This document shows positions 37,079-45,448 of a DNA stretch of 57,994 nt, piece by piece (position 1 is the stretch's first letter; each line of letters begins with the position of its first letter). The notes under the pieces are model-generated. The model saw nothing but the letters and a program-made list of their open reading frames with translations, was not told where the DNA came from and ran no database searches. Origin of the DNA: CAMCFD01 sp965661355 (GTDB lineage Bacteria > Pseudomonadota > Alphaproteobacteria > Rickettsiales > UBA1997); NCBI GenBank assembly GCA_965661355.1, contig CBFIDI010000003.1, positions 1-57,994 on the forward strand, given 5' to 3'. The translations under genes were made by a program, and so were the position numbers.

Positions 37079-38842
37079 ATGCAAGAAAATAGCAAGAATA
37101 TATTAATTGCCGCAACCCTTTCGTTGCTTGTTTTGGTTGGTTGGACATGGCTTTATGAAAAGCCTAGAATTGAGCGCGAAGAATTGCAAAGAAAAGCGAG
37201 GCAAATTAAAATTGATGAAAAGAGTTCTCGAGCTTCTGAGTTGGGTCAAGAAAAATATCGCAATATTTCAAGGTCAAAGTCTGCTAATTCAATTTCGGGG
37301 CCAAAAAATGAAAGCGTAATTTCTCTTAAAAGTCGTAAAGAAATTCTGGAAAGTAGCGACAAAAACCGTATATTTATAAAAAGCGATTCTTTACAGGGTT
37401 CAATTTTTTTAAAAGGCGCTAGATTTGACGATTTAAGTCTTGCAAATTACTATAAAACTGCAGAAAAAAAGGAGGAAGTAGTTTTGTTTGCGCCAGCCAG
37501 AAGTAAAAACAGATATTTTGCCGATTTTGGCTGGGTTTCGTCCGATTCTAGTCTAGATTTGCCAAATCCGGATACCATCTGGAAAAGTGATTACAGGGTT
37601 CTAACGCCGCAAAAACCAATAAATTTATATTGGAAGAACAGGCAAAATATACGCTTTGAGATAGAAATTTCTATGGATAAAAACTTTATGTTTTTTATTA
37701 AGCAAAAAGTTAAGAATTTATCAAATAAAAACTACACAATTGCTAATTATGGTCGTATAAATCGATCTATGGGTGACATAAAGAAGCAAAATTATATTTT
37801 GCACGAAGGGTTTTTGGGTGAATTTAATAATAAGCTTGAAGAATATGATTACGAAGATGCTATAGATGATGGTAATAAAACTTTTGACTCAACTGGTTCA
37901 ATTTGGCTTGGAATAACCGACAAATATTGGCTTAGCTCGATAATACCAGATGAAAAATATGATTACCAATCAACATTTTCATTCAAAAACTCAAACCGCA
38001 ATAAAATTTTTAATTCAGAATTTATAACTCAAGAATTTAGACTTGATAAGAAGTCTGAAATATCATTTAACCACAAACTTTTTGCTGGTGCTAAAAAAGT
38101 TAAGTTAATTGATGATTATGCAAAAGAATATAATATCAGATTATTTGATCGTGCAATTGATTTTGGTTGGTTTTATTTTTTAACTAAGCCATTTTTCTTT
38201 GCGATTGACTTTTTGCATAAATTCTTAGGAAATTTTGGATTGGCGATTCTAGTTATGACAATTTTTGTTAAGCTGGCGTTGTTTCCCATGGCAAATAAAT
38301 CATATAGGGCTATTGCTAAAATGAAAAAGCTGCAACCTAAAATTGTCGAGATCCGCAAGAAAAACAAAGGCAATAAAGTCGAGATGAATCGGGCTATGAT
38401 GGATCTTTATAAGCGTGAAAAAGTAAATCCGGCATCGGGTTGTTTGCCAATTTTGGTGCAAATTCCTATTTTCTTCTCGCTTTATAAGGTAATTTTTGTT
38501 ACCCTAGATATGCGCCATGCGCCATTTTATGGCTGGATAAATGATTTATCTGCGCCTGATCCAACATCAATTTTTAACCTTTTTGGCTTATTACCATTTG
38601 AAGTTGGTGGGGTTTTTGCAATTGGAATTTGGCCAATTTTAATGGGAATTACTATGGTTTTGCAGCAAAAATTAAGCCCTCCGGTTGCTGACCCAACGCA
38701 AGCAAAAGTGATGAAATTTTTACCATTTATATTAACTTTTGTTCTGGCGTCATTTCCGGCGGGTCTGGTAATTTATTGGACATGGAATAATTTACTGTCT
38801 ATTATTCAGCAATATTACATTACTAAAAAAGTGGACTCTTAA
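37079..38842 (+). CDS. yidC: Membrane protein insertase YidC
   Basis: A 587-residue inner-membrane insertase that acts with or without SecYEG. The first helix (about 7-24, ILIAATLSLLVLVGWTWLY) is followed by the periplasmic beta domain (about 90-340). The conserved core has five helices, starting near GWFYFLTKPFFFAIDFLHKF, with ALFPMANKSYRAIAKMKKLQ and NPASGCLPILVQIPIFFSLY. The start at 37079 puts the signal-anchor at the N terminus. In many genomes yidC follows rpmH-rnpA; here it is 28 kb away. Confidence 0.97.
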   Translation: MQENSKNILIAATLSLLVLVGWTWLYEKPRIEREELQRKARQIKIDEKSSRASELGQEKYRNISRSKSANSISGPKNESVISLKSRKEILESSDKNRIFIKSDSLQGSIFLKGARFDDLSLANYYKTAEKKEEVVLFAPARSKNRYFADFGWVSSDSSLDLPNPDTIWKSDYRVLTPQKPINLYWKNRQNIRFEIEISMDKNFMFFIKQKVKNLSNKNYTIANYGRINRSMGDIKKQNYILHEGFLGEFNNKLEEYDYEDAIDDGNKTFDSTGSIWLGITDKYWLSSIIPDEKYDYQSTFSFKNSNRNKIFNSEFITQEFRLDKKSEISFNHKLFAGAKKVKLIDDYAKEYNIRLFDRAIDFGWFYFLTKPFFFAIDFLHKFLGNFGLAILVMTIFVKLALFPMANKSYRAIAKMKKLQPKIVEIRKKNKGNKVEMNRAMMDLYKREKVNPASGCLPILVQIPIFFSLYKVIFVTLDMRHAPFYGWINDLSAPDPTSIFNLFGLLPFEVGGVFAIGIWPILMGITMVLQQKLSPPVADPTQAKVMKFLPFILTFVLASFPAGLVIYWTWNNLLSIIQQYYITKKVDS

Positions 38843-38854
38843 GAAATAAATTTA

Positions 38855-38946
38855 GGAAGGGTGGCCGAGTGGTCGAAGGCGCGCGCTTGGAAAGCGCGTA
38901 TGGGGGTTAAACCTCATCAAGGGTTCGAATCCCTTTCCTTCCGCCA
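38855..38946 (+). tRNA. tRNA-Ser (anticodon GGA)
   Basis: The acceptor GGAAGG pairs with CCTTCC. The anticodon arm GCGCGCTTGGAAAGCGCG gives GGA. A long variable arm (about 38900-38918) marks it as class II. The T arm GGGTTCGAATCCC is intact and CCA is encoded (38944-38946). It begins 12 bp after the yidC stop and may share its transcript. Confidence 0.96.
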
Positions 38947-38962
38947 GTTTAACTGGTTTTTT
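38944..38962 (+). terminator. Intrinsic terminator overlapping tRNA-Ser CCA
   Basis: CCAGTTTAACTGG (38944-38956) is a short palindrome followed by T6 (38957-38962). The stem starts with the tRNA's own CCA, so 3' processing must open it. Confidence 0.6.
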
Positions 38963-39145
38963 AAATAATTCTCCGCTCATATTTTCTAAACTTCATCAAG
39001 GTCAGAATATAATTAGAATAAATTAATGGGTAAAAAATATATGCTTTTGAGCAGAGACAAAAATTTAAGTTTTTACAAAAAAAGATAGAAAAAGACTATT
39101 TCATTGATCATATTATAAATTAATTATCAGGAAAAAGAGGCCTGA

Positions 39146-39721
39146 TGCCTTTCTCTAATTTTTCGTTCCAGAATAAATTTGGATAAGAAGCTTTTTAGTA
39201 AAGTTAGCGAATTATCTTACCCAACTTCAGAAATTTCTCCTCAAGGTCGCTGTAATAGAAAAGGGAAAATTATGTTATATGCCTCAACTTCGGAGCTTGG
39301 AACTATTGTTGAAAGCGTTGCGTCAGTTATGGCCTTAAATATTCTTTTTACAATATCGAGCATAAAAAGAAAAGGGGAAGTAAATAATAAATTGGTTTTC
39401 AAATCATTCGGTATTCAAGAAAAATTAAATATACAGGGCAAATATTCTAAAGAGTTTAATGATTTTTGCAATCAAGAATTTTTAAAAATTATTGACAAAA
39501 ACTCAATTTCAGAAAATAATTATAATTTTACCATTGCCCTAAATGAATTCTTTTCAGATGGAAATATAGTTACCATTAATGCAAATACCAAAAATAAGGA
39601 GCCAGCATACTTTAATATGGCACTTGTGTATCCATGTGTTTATTCTAAAAAAATTACAAATAAAACAGTTTATAATCTTGCTATTAAACCAGAAGTTTTT
39701 GATATTAATTACAAAATATAG
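39146..39721 (+). pseudogene. RES-domain protein (NAD+ phosphorylase type), N-terminally eroded
   Basis: The readable frame gives FRSRIN (from 39161), then EISPQGRCNRKGKIMLYAST and, near the end, VYPCVYSKKITNKTVYNLAI. These match the RES layout: an F-R-A/S-R-I opening, a G-R-x-N-x-x-G-x-x-x-LY core and a YP...N-L-A-x-x-P ending. RES toxins degrade NAD+ and usually pair with an Xre-like antitoxin. The frame is closed upstream by TGA (39143-39145), and the only start is TTG at 39179, inside the domain. So the 5' end seems lost; a non-ATG start cannot be excluded. No antitoxin is seen beside it. Confidence 0.45.
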
Positions 39722-39742
39722 GAGTGTTTTATTTATGTGCTA

Positions 39743-39901
39743 ATGCATAAAAAGCCAAATTATTACATAATATTAACGCCGATAAATAAGGCTATAGTAA
39801 GAGATTTAAATTTAGTATGGGAATATAATTATGAGGAAATGGTTAGAAGAGTTAAAAATGGACAAGGATTTAGAGATATAAAATCCAATTATGTAAAATA
39901 G
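39743..39901 (+). CDS. 52-codon frame, unknown, continuing the RES frame
   Basis: This ATG frame begins MHKKPNYYIILTPINKAIVR and ends KSNYVK. It lies in the same frame as the RES remnant, separated by one TAG (39719-39721) and a few codons. It could be the C-terminal part of the same decayed gene or a separate tiny gene. Composition is coding-like. No family is recognised. Confidence 0.3.
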   Translation: MHKKPNYYIILTPINKAIVRDLNLVWEYNYEEMVRRVKNGQGFRDIKSNYVK

Positions 39902-39952
39902 TTTCTAAAAAATATTCTGTAGTGATAAATAAGACTAAAAAAATTCACAAAT

Positions 39953-40075
39953 GTTATCGCTTACTTCGACAGGCACAAAAGTTCGAAATTTAAAGGGCAA
40001 CCCAAATAAGTTTTAAACGCTTATAAATATTGACTTCATAAAATTGTCGAATGGTTCGTAAATCTTATCTTTCGC
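39953..40075 (+). repeat. Direct repeat C, upstream copy
   Basis: Contains in order TTATCGCTTA, AAAGTTCGAA, ACCCAAATAAG and GTTCGTAAATCTTA. The same blocks at nearly the same spacing and orientation lie at 43743-43897. The two copies flank the 955-codon gene. The surrounding spacer (39902-40346) otherwise holds only the promoter noted at 40264. Confidence 0.5.
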
Positions 40076-40263
40076 TCCGCTATTCTACTGCCCCTAGTTT
40101 TATCTTCACCCTAAATTTTTTAATTCACACAAGACTTAAAAGCTACTAAATAAAGGTTAAAATTAGCAGAACATTAATTTTGGTTTTTTAATTTGTAATT
40201 TTGATAAAAGATGGGGTTTAAAAGCAACTATCGCTACATTTCTTAAAGAAATTAGAGAAATTC

Positions 40264-40292
40264 TTTACATAAATCAAATTTTCTGATATAAT
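40264..40292 (+). promoter_or_regulatory. Sigma-70-type promoter of the 955-codon gene
   Basis: TTTACA (40264-40269) and TATAAT (40287-40292) are separated by 17 bp, a near-consensus housekeeping promoter about 55 bp before the ATG at 40347. Confidence 0.6.
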
Positions 40293-40346
40293 GGAGTTAG
40301 AAATAAAAAATGTTAGTAAAAAATATTAATATAAATTAAAAAAATT

Positions 40347-43214
40347 ATGCCAATTAATGAAATTCTACAAGGTAATCCTGATGAATGTAAATTTCTAATC
40401 GGAGAATATTTAAGGGATATAGGAGCTGAAGATCAAGTAGATCTTGGTTTTGGTGATCTTACTGAGAGGAATGAAGGTGGCCAAGAATTCTACGCGACCG
40501 AATTTAATGAATCAAGACTTCAACTTCGATCTAAAGATAACGTTTATTCTATTGTTGCACTAAAGGATGGTAAGATATACGAGGCACAGCTTAACAGTGA
40601 TGATGACGTGGTCTGTGGAGTTACAGGAGGAGAAGGTGTTGAAGAGAATGAAATATTATATCATCTTGCCACCTCGATACAAAAATCAAAGGAAGCCCAA
40701 GCCGCCAAATTTGAACAAGATAAAGATCTTATCAAAGGACTTTTACAAAAAAATGGACGCGATATAGCGGCTATTCAAGCTGATATTCAAGCAGAGCTTG
40801 GTTTTGGTGATCTTACTGAGAAGTATAAGGAAGGTGGCAAAGATGTCTTCGCGACCAAATTTAATGAATCAGGACTTCAACTTCGATTGAAAGATGGCGC
40901 TTTATCATTTGTTGTAAGAGTTAACGGTAATGAATGCAAGGTAAAGCTTAACGGTAATGGTGAAGTGGTCCGTGAATATATAGAAGGTGTTGACGTGAAT
41001 GAAATATTCCATAGATGTGCCACCTCGATACAAGAATCAAAGCAAGCCGCCAAATTTGAAAAAGATAAAGATCTTATTAAAGGACTTTTACAAAAAAATG
41101 GACGCGATATAGCGGCTATTCAAGCTGATATTCAAGCAGAGCTTGGTTTTGGTGATCTTACTGAGGAGTATAAGGAAGGTGGCAAAGATGTCTTCGCGAC
41201 CGAATTTAATGAATCAGGACTTCAACTTCGATTGAAAGATGGTACTTTATCATTTGCTGTAAAAGATGACGAGAAGGAATACAGGGTAAAGTTTGGTGAT
41301 AATGGTCAATTTTTATTTAGAACTGTAGTAGGTGATAAAAAATCTGAAGGGTACATAGTAGATTGTTGTGCCACCTCGATACAACAATCAAAGCAAGCCC
41401 AAGCCGCCAAATTTGCGAAAAAATTTGTTGAAAATCTTAAAAAAAATGATATTGAGCGCTTTTACCTTGATTTTGACGGGACAGTTTCAAACACCCATCT
41501 TTTTCATAAATATAATCAAGAGCTACAAAAAAGTGGTAGAGTTGGCGTGAAACTAGAAGATTTTATGCTTGAAAAAATAATGCAACCGGGCTTTGATGCT
41601 TCATCAGTTTTTGCGGACCTTATTTCTTTAAAAGCCATTCTTGAAGAATGTAAAAATCAAGGAATAGAAACCCATATTTTAAGTAGGAATTTTAAATCAG
41701 CCCTTGATGAGATATTTAAGAAGGCGGATATAGCTCAATTTTTTAGTTCAGAGGGTGAGATTTGTGATAGAATAGTTGGGCGAGAAGAGCTTCAAGGAGC
41801 AAAAGGACAATATTTATTAGGAGCTTTAGGGAGTATAGAAAAAAACATTTGTATGCTTGATGATAGTGAGGCTACAGATATTAAGAGTTATTTGGAAAAC
41901 TCAGGGCAAGAGGGTAGAATCGTTACATTTGGTGGTGGAGATGAATTAACTCCCCTTGAGGGAGGAAATTGGGAATCTTTTGATGGAAAAGCGGGAATGA
42001 ATTCTGAAAAGTTAAAGAAATGTAATGATAAATTTGAAGAATTAGCGCGACAAAAAGAAGCTGTATCATCGTCACAAGAACAAGCGTCATCAAGTCAAGG
42101 CGCTTCGCCGGATTCTGATTTTCTCGCCAGCGATCCAGATTCCGCCAGCGATTCAGCTTCCGAAGCTCCATCTTCCGCCAGAGATTCAGCTTCCTTCGGC
42201 GCTCCATCTTCCGCCAGAGATTCAGCTTTCGCCAGCGCTCCAGATTCCGCCAGCGCTCCAGCTTCCTTCGGCGCTCCATCTTCCGCCAGAGATTCAGCTT
42301 TCGCCAGCGCTCCAGATTCCTTCGGCGCTTCAGCTTCCGAAGCTACATCTTCCGCCAGCGATCCAGCTTCCGAAGATTCAGCTTTCGCCAGACTTGAGAA
42401 AAAACTTGATGAATGTAAAGATAAACTTAAGGATTTTTTATCACTTCCAGTAAAAGTCGCCGCATCAAAACTCGGTTTTACCAAAGGTAAAGATTCTTAC
42501 TCCAACCCACAAACAGGCAATAAAATATTAAAACTTTACCCTGACGGGGATAAATTTTTTATTGGTATTAAAGTGGATGGTAAAAGAATATGTATAAACA
42601 AAGAAGGTGAAAATCTTGCTGCTTATGAGAGAAGAACTAATATGATGGGTCGTCATAGTCACGAAAAAATTGGCATAAATTCAGAACAAGTTAAAAGTGC
42701 CATTATTGCAGCTTCGATGAATATAGAATCAGCTCAAAATTTTGAAGATGCTGAAAATCTTAGAGCGGCTCAAAAGTCTGAAGAAGAGGGTGCAATTGCA
42801 AATATTACTGAAATTTTATCAAAAGATTATCACGAAGCCTTGTCTGAACTTGGGCTTGAAGATAATCCGCCCAAAACAGAACAAAGAGAAACAGTACCGT
42901 CATATGGCACTAATGGATCTCTTAGTCTTGCCTGCTTCGATGGTGTGACGTATTTTGTACCAAGTGATCGAAATGGATATAGATGTTGTTTAAATGCAGA
43001 AGGTAGCGCTTTGGAATTATTCAAAGAAGAGGTCGGAGAACTTGTGTTAGTGGCATATAATACTAAAGAATACAAAGATATAATTTCATCACTTTCTTCT
43101 AAGATTTATAGTTGTAAAAAAGCCGCGAAGGAAGCTGAAGCGCCATCTACAACTACATCAAATCCGCAATCCGCTCAACAACTTGAGGTTGGGAGAGTTA
43201 CTGGATTAATATAA
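40347..43214 (+). CDS. Modular repeat protein with HAD-like phosphatase domain, putative effector
   Basis: A 955-residue protein without signal peptide. Five copies of one domain are seen: three close copies before the HAD part, with L-G-F-G-D-L-T at residues 33, 151 and 266 (copies 2 and 3 are 115 codons apart and nearly identical in DNA), and two diverged copies beginning LGFTKGKDSY (709) and LGLEDNPPKT (835). Each is a beta-rich segment followed by a helix like CATSIQ-S-K-A. The HAD domain (about 366-540) keeps Asp375 and Asp377 (YLDFDGTVSN), Ser446 (HILSRN) and the acidic pair 505-506 (MLDDSEATD), so phosphatase activity is plausible. Residues about 572-685 are a Ser/Ala/Asp-rich linker. 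A strong promoter precedes it. Function and target are unknown. Confidence 0.8.
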   Translation: MPINEILQGNPDECKFLIGEYLRDIGAEDQVDLGFGDLTERNEGGQEFYATEFNESRLQLRSKDNVYSIVALKDGKIYEAQLNSDDDVVCGVTGGEGVEENEILYHLATSIQKSKEAQAAKFEQDKDLIKGLLQKNGRDIAAIQADIQAELGFGDLTEKYKEGGKDVFATKFNESGLQLRLKDGALSFVVRVNGNECKVKLNGNGEVVREYIEGVDVNEIFHRCATSIQESKQAAKFEKDKDLIKGLLQKNGRDIAAIQADIQAELGFGDLTEEYKEGGKDVFATEFNESGLQLRLKDGTLSFAVKDDEKEYRVKFGDNGQFLFRTVVGDKKSEGYIVDCCATSIQQSKQAQAAKFAKKFVENLKKNDIERFYLDFDGTVSNTHLFHKYNQELQKSGRVGVKLEDFMLEKIMQPGFDASSVFADLISLKAILEECKNQGIETHILSRNFKSALDEIFKKADIAQFFSSEGEICDRIVGREELQGAKGQYLLGALGSIEKNICMLDDSEATDIKSYLENSGQEGRIVTFGGGDELTPLEGGNWESFDGKAGMNSEKLKKCNDKFEELARQKEAVSSSQEQASSSQGASPDSDFLASDPDSASDSASEAPSSARDSASFGAPSSARDSAFASAPDSASAPASFGAPSSARDSAFASAPDSFGASASEATSSASDPASEDSAFARLEKKLDECKDKLKDFLSLPVKVAASKLGFTKGKDSYSNPQTGNKILKLYPDGDKFFIGIKVDGKRICINKEGENLAAYERRTNMMGRHSHEKIGINSEQVKSAIIAASMNIESAQNFEDAENLRAAQKSEEEGAIANITEILSKDYHEALSELGLEDNPPKTEQRETVPSYGTNGSLSLACFDGVTYFVPSDRNGYRCCLNAEGSALELFKEEVGELVLVAYNTKEYKDIISSLSSKIYSCKKAAKEAEAPSTTTSNPQSAQQLEVGRVTGLI
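42106..42390 (+). repeat. Degenerate tandem repeats encoding a Ser/Ala-rich linker
   Basis: Imperfect units such as GCTCCATCTTCCGCCAGAGA and GATTCAGCTTTCGCCAGCGC recur many times. They are much more C/G-rich than the surrounding gene and keep the frame because units are multiples of three. Long antisense frames here are a by-product. Copy number may vary between strains. Confidence 0.75.
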
Positions 43215-43441
43215 GTAGCTGTTAGTTTAATTCTGAAAATAAATATGATGGTGGTTTTTAAAATTTCTGCAATTAAGGTTTTTAAAAATCATCATCATAA
43301 ACTTACTTAAAGCTCGACGAAGATCCTTGAATTTTATTTAAATTTCTTAAAGACTTGTTCAAAAACCACTAATTTTACGCAAAAAACTATCAAAAAAACC
43401 CGAAACTAGCCCCAAATTCAATAAAATTTCAACTTTATCCT

Positions 43442-43693
43442 CTATTTTATTAAAATTGCGTATAAAAAACAAAGCAACAAATTTCGCGCAAAATTTACAT
43501 AAATTCTTTTAAATTTTCGTGTAAAAATCACTAATTTAACGCTTTTATCTATAAGATTTTGAAAATTTGGAATTGAACTGTCAAATGAAACTTCTGCTGG
43601 CTGCAAAATAACAAACTTGCCTTCTTTTTCTGCGTTAAATAAGTCAATAACTAAGTCAATATTTGATATGTCTATTGATTGAGCGTTATTCAT
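43442..43693 (-). CDS. Hypothetical 83-codon protein
   Basis: The product starts MNNAQSIDISNIDLVIDLFN and reads as a plausible soluble protein for about 60 residues (KEGKFVILQPAEVSFDSSIP, then LVIFTRKF). The last 20 residues turn hydrophobic and basic. No family is recognised. It lies in the accessory patch behind the 955-codon gene and in front of direct repeat C. It may be a fragment. Confidence 0.35.
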   Translation of the reverse strand: MNNAQSIDISNIDLVIDLFNAEKEGKFVILQPAEVSFDSSIPNFQNLIDKSVKLVIFTRKFKRIYVNFARNLLLCFLYAILIK

Positions 43694-43742
43694 TAAGATT
43701 AAATTAATTTTTTAAAATCTAGAAATACCATAAGCTATTTTA

Positions 43743-43897
43743 TTTATCGCTTATTCATTCAAAAAAGTTCGAATTAGATGGCGTTTTCTTCAATAAGTAC
43801 CAGAATTAGAAACTTAAGGCGCGACCCAAAAGCTTGTTTAACCTTTGTAATATCGACATCGACAAATTAAGATAAAGATTCGTAAAGTAAGATTTTC
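43743..43897 (+). repeat. Direct repeat C, downstream copy
   Basis: Contains TTATCGCTTA, AAAAGTTCGAA, GACCCAAAAGCTTG and ATTCGTAAAGTAAGA, collinear with the copy at 39953. Pairwise identity is partial with small indels, so the copies are old or were diverged before insertion. The spacer around it (43694-44175) holds nothing else beyond ATTTAAAGATGAGGTTTTG (44030), a family A-like end. Confidence 0.5.
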
Positions 43898-44175
43898 ATA
43901 TTGCCAATTACTGTGGAGTTTCTATTTACCAACAATTCACTTTTTATATGTGTTTACAATTTTTAATCAGTAATTAGTTTTTCTAAGGATAATATTAGAT
44001 TTAATTTGAAATATGGATATTTTTTAGTATTTAAAGATGAGGTTTTGAATTATGTTATAAATTAGCCCTTGAATCTTAAGTGACATAAAAATAGCCTTGA
44101 TGGTAGTTTTGAAACAAAGTTAGAAAGGTTACTTTTATGATGAAAATGCTTTTTTGGTAGAAAGTATTTCTTAAA

Positions 44176-44697
44176 TTAACCTCGATACCAAGCCATAAAA
44201 GTGTCATCAGACAATTTGCTATTTGAATCGAGTAACCGATTTTTCATCACACCTTCAACCACAAAACCGACTGATTTATAAATATCTATTGCTCTTTGGT
44301 TAGTTTGGCGAACATTTAACTCTATGCGTTGAATTTCAGGAAAATTGTTCGTTATTTCATTTATGTAATAGGTAAAAATTTTCTTACCAACCCCGTAACC
44401 AATGAAGTCTGGGTTGACCGCAAGGCTCATATTTCCAATTGTTGGGGTGAAGGTTTTTGGTTCGTTCTTATAACTTAGTAAAACAGCGACTTCGACTTGG
44501 TTTTCATCAAGAATTATTATCCCAAGACCTTTATTTATTGTATTGGAGATATATTCTTTGATATATTTATTTGTAATTTCTTCAGGAGCTCTGGCTAAAC
44601 CTTCTTTTACTTCTGATGATTTTTTGTAGAGTCTAAAAATTTTTTCTTCATCATTAATTTCAATTCTTCTATAACAAAAATCTGGCTTTGGTTTCAT
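44176..44697 (-). CDS. GNAT-family N-acetyltransferase (RimJ/RimL-like)
   Basis: A 173-residue acetyltransferase. The acetyl-CoA loop is AVNPDFIGYGVGKKIFTYYI (about 92-111), with the G-x-G-x-G/K core. The segment IQRIELNVRQTNQRAIDIYK, then SVGFVVEGVMKNRLL, is highly typical of the RimJ/RimL and related branch. Such enzymes acetylate N-terminal amines of proteins or small molecules; the acceptor is unknown. It stands alone. Confidence 0.85.
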   Translation of the reverse strand: MKPKPDFCYRRIEINDEEKIFRLYKKSSEVKEGLARAPEEITNKYIKEYISNTINKGLGIIILDENQVEVAVLLSYKNEPKTFTPTIGNMSLAVNPDFIGYGVGKKIFTYYINEITNNFPEIQRIELNVRQTNQRAIDIYKSVGFVVEGVMKNRLLDSNSKLSDDTFMAWYRG

Positions 44698-45073
44698 TAG
44701 ATTTAAATTTAATTTTGAAATAAGTTTAAATAGTTTATTGCATTTTTTTAAATATTCAACGAAAGTTATATAAGGTTAGTAATTATGCTAATTTTACCCT
44801 GTCAAAACTCATATTAGAAGTTATTATTGATCCTTTTTTTAATAAAGCTTTACCCACTAGGTTGGTATTTAAAGTTAGAATTGTTCTTAAATAAGGTAAC
44901 TTAGGTAAAATAATAATATTGGTTTCATTGCTTAAATCGTAAAATTAAAATGACTTTTTAATTATTGCTTAGCTTTATAAGTAGTTATTTTTTTGCTTTT
45001 TTAGTTCAAGAAAAAGCGCCAAGTTATTTATTTTTAGCGCTTTTAAATTCTTAAAATTGTTACTGAAATTAAA
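44698..45073. other. Spacer, nothing firm
   Basis: AT-rich DNA. GGTTGGTATTTAAAGTTAGA (44860-44879) vaguely recalls family A ends. No frame or strong hairpin is seen. Confidence 0.3.
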
Positions 45074-45358
45074 TTATTGTTTATTTTCACAGGTGATTTT
45101 GATATTTGATGGCCAGTAAATTCCAAGAGTGTAAAATCTGGCAAAATAGGTTAATAAGTTGTTTTTTACGGTTATTTGTGCATTATTTTCGTTATTACAT
45201 AGTTTTTTGGCGGCAATGGCGGTTTTTTCTTTTTGCAAACCCCAGAAAAATGAATGGTCAACATATTTAGAAGAGTTGTAATTGTTATATGAATAACATG
45301 AAGAAAGGCTAAATAAAGTTGCGGCAATTATTAATTTTTTTATCATTTTATTTTTCAT
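45074..45358 (-). CDS. Bor-like small lipoprotein
   Basis: A 94-residue protein with a lipoprotein signal: a basic start, a hydrophobic core and the lipobox LSSC with Cys21 as lipidation site. The mature part, HSFFWGLQKEKTAIAAKKLC and FARFYTLGIYWPSNIKITCE, mirrors the Bor family of phage lambda (HHFF, then TLGIYTP and a C-terminal Cys). Bor is an outer-membrane lipoprotein linked to serum survival in E. coli; its role here is unknown. The two mature Cys (about 49 and 90) probably form a disulfide. It may come from a phage. Confidence 0.65.
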   Translation of the reverse strand: MKNKMIKKLIIAATLFSLSSCYSYNNYNSSKYVDHSFFWGLQKEKTAIAAKKLCNNENNAQITVKNNLLTYFARFYTLGIYWPSNIKITCENKQ

Positions 45359-45448
45359 AATTAAGTTGTAATTTTTGGAGAAATTTAGTAATTAGTTTTT
45401 ATGCGCTATTATTTTATAGCAATTTTTTTTAATTTTGTAAATAATTAA

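Noticed and set aside
36811..37092. Frame of about 93 codons running into yidC
   Set aside because: It starts with TTG, has no ATG until late, has no recognised motif and overlaps the yidC start.
41923..42484. Two long antisense frames in the 955-codon gene
   Set aside because: They arise from the low-complexity tandem repeats; products are simple Arg/Trp- or Ser/Ala/Glu-rich strings.
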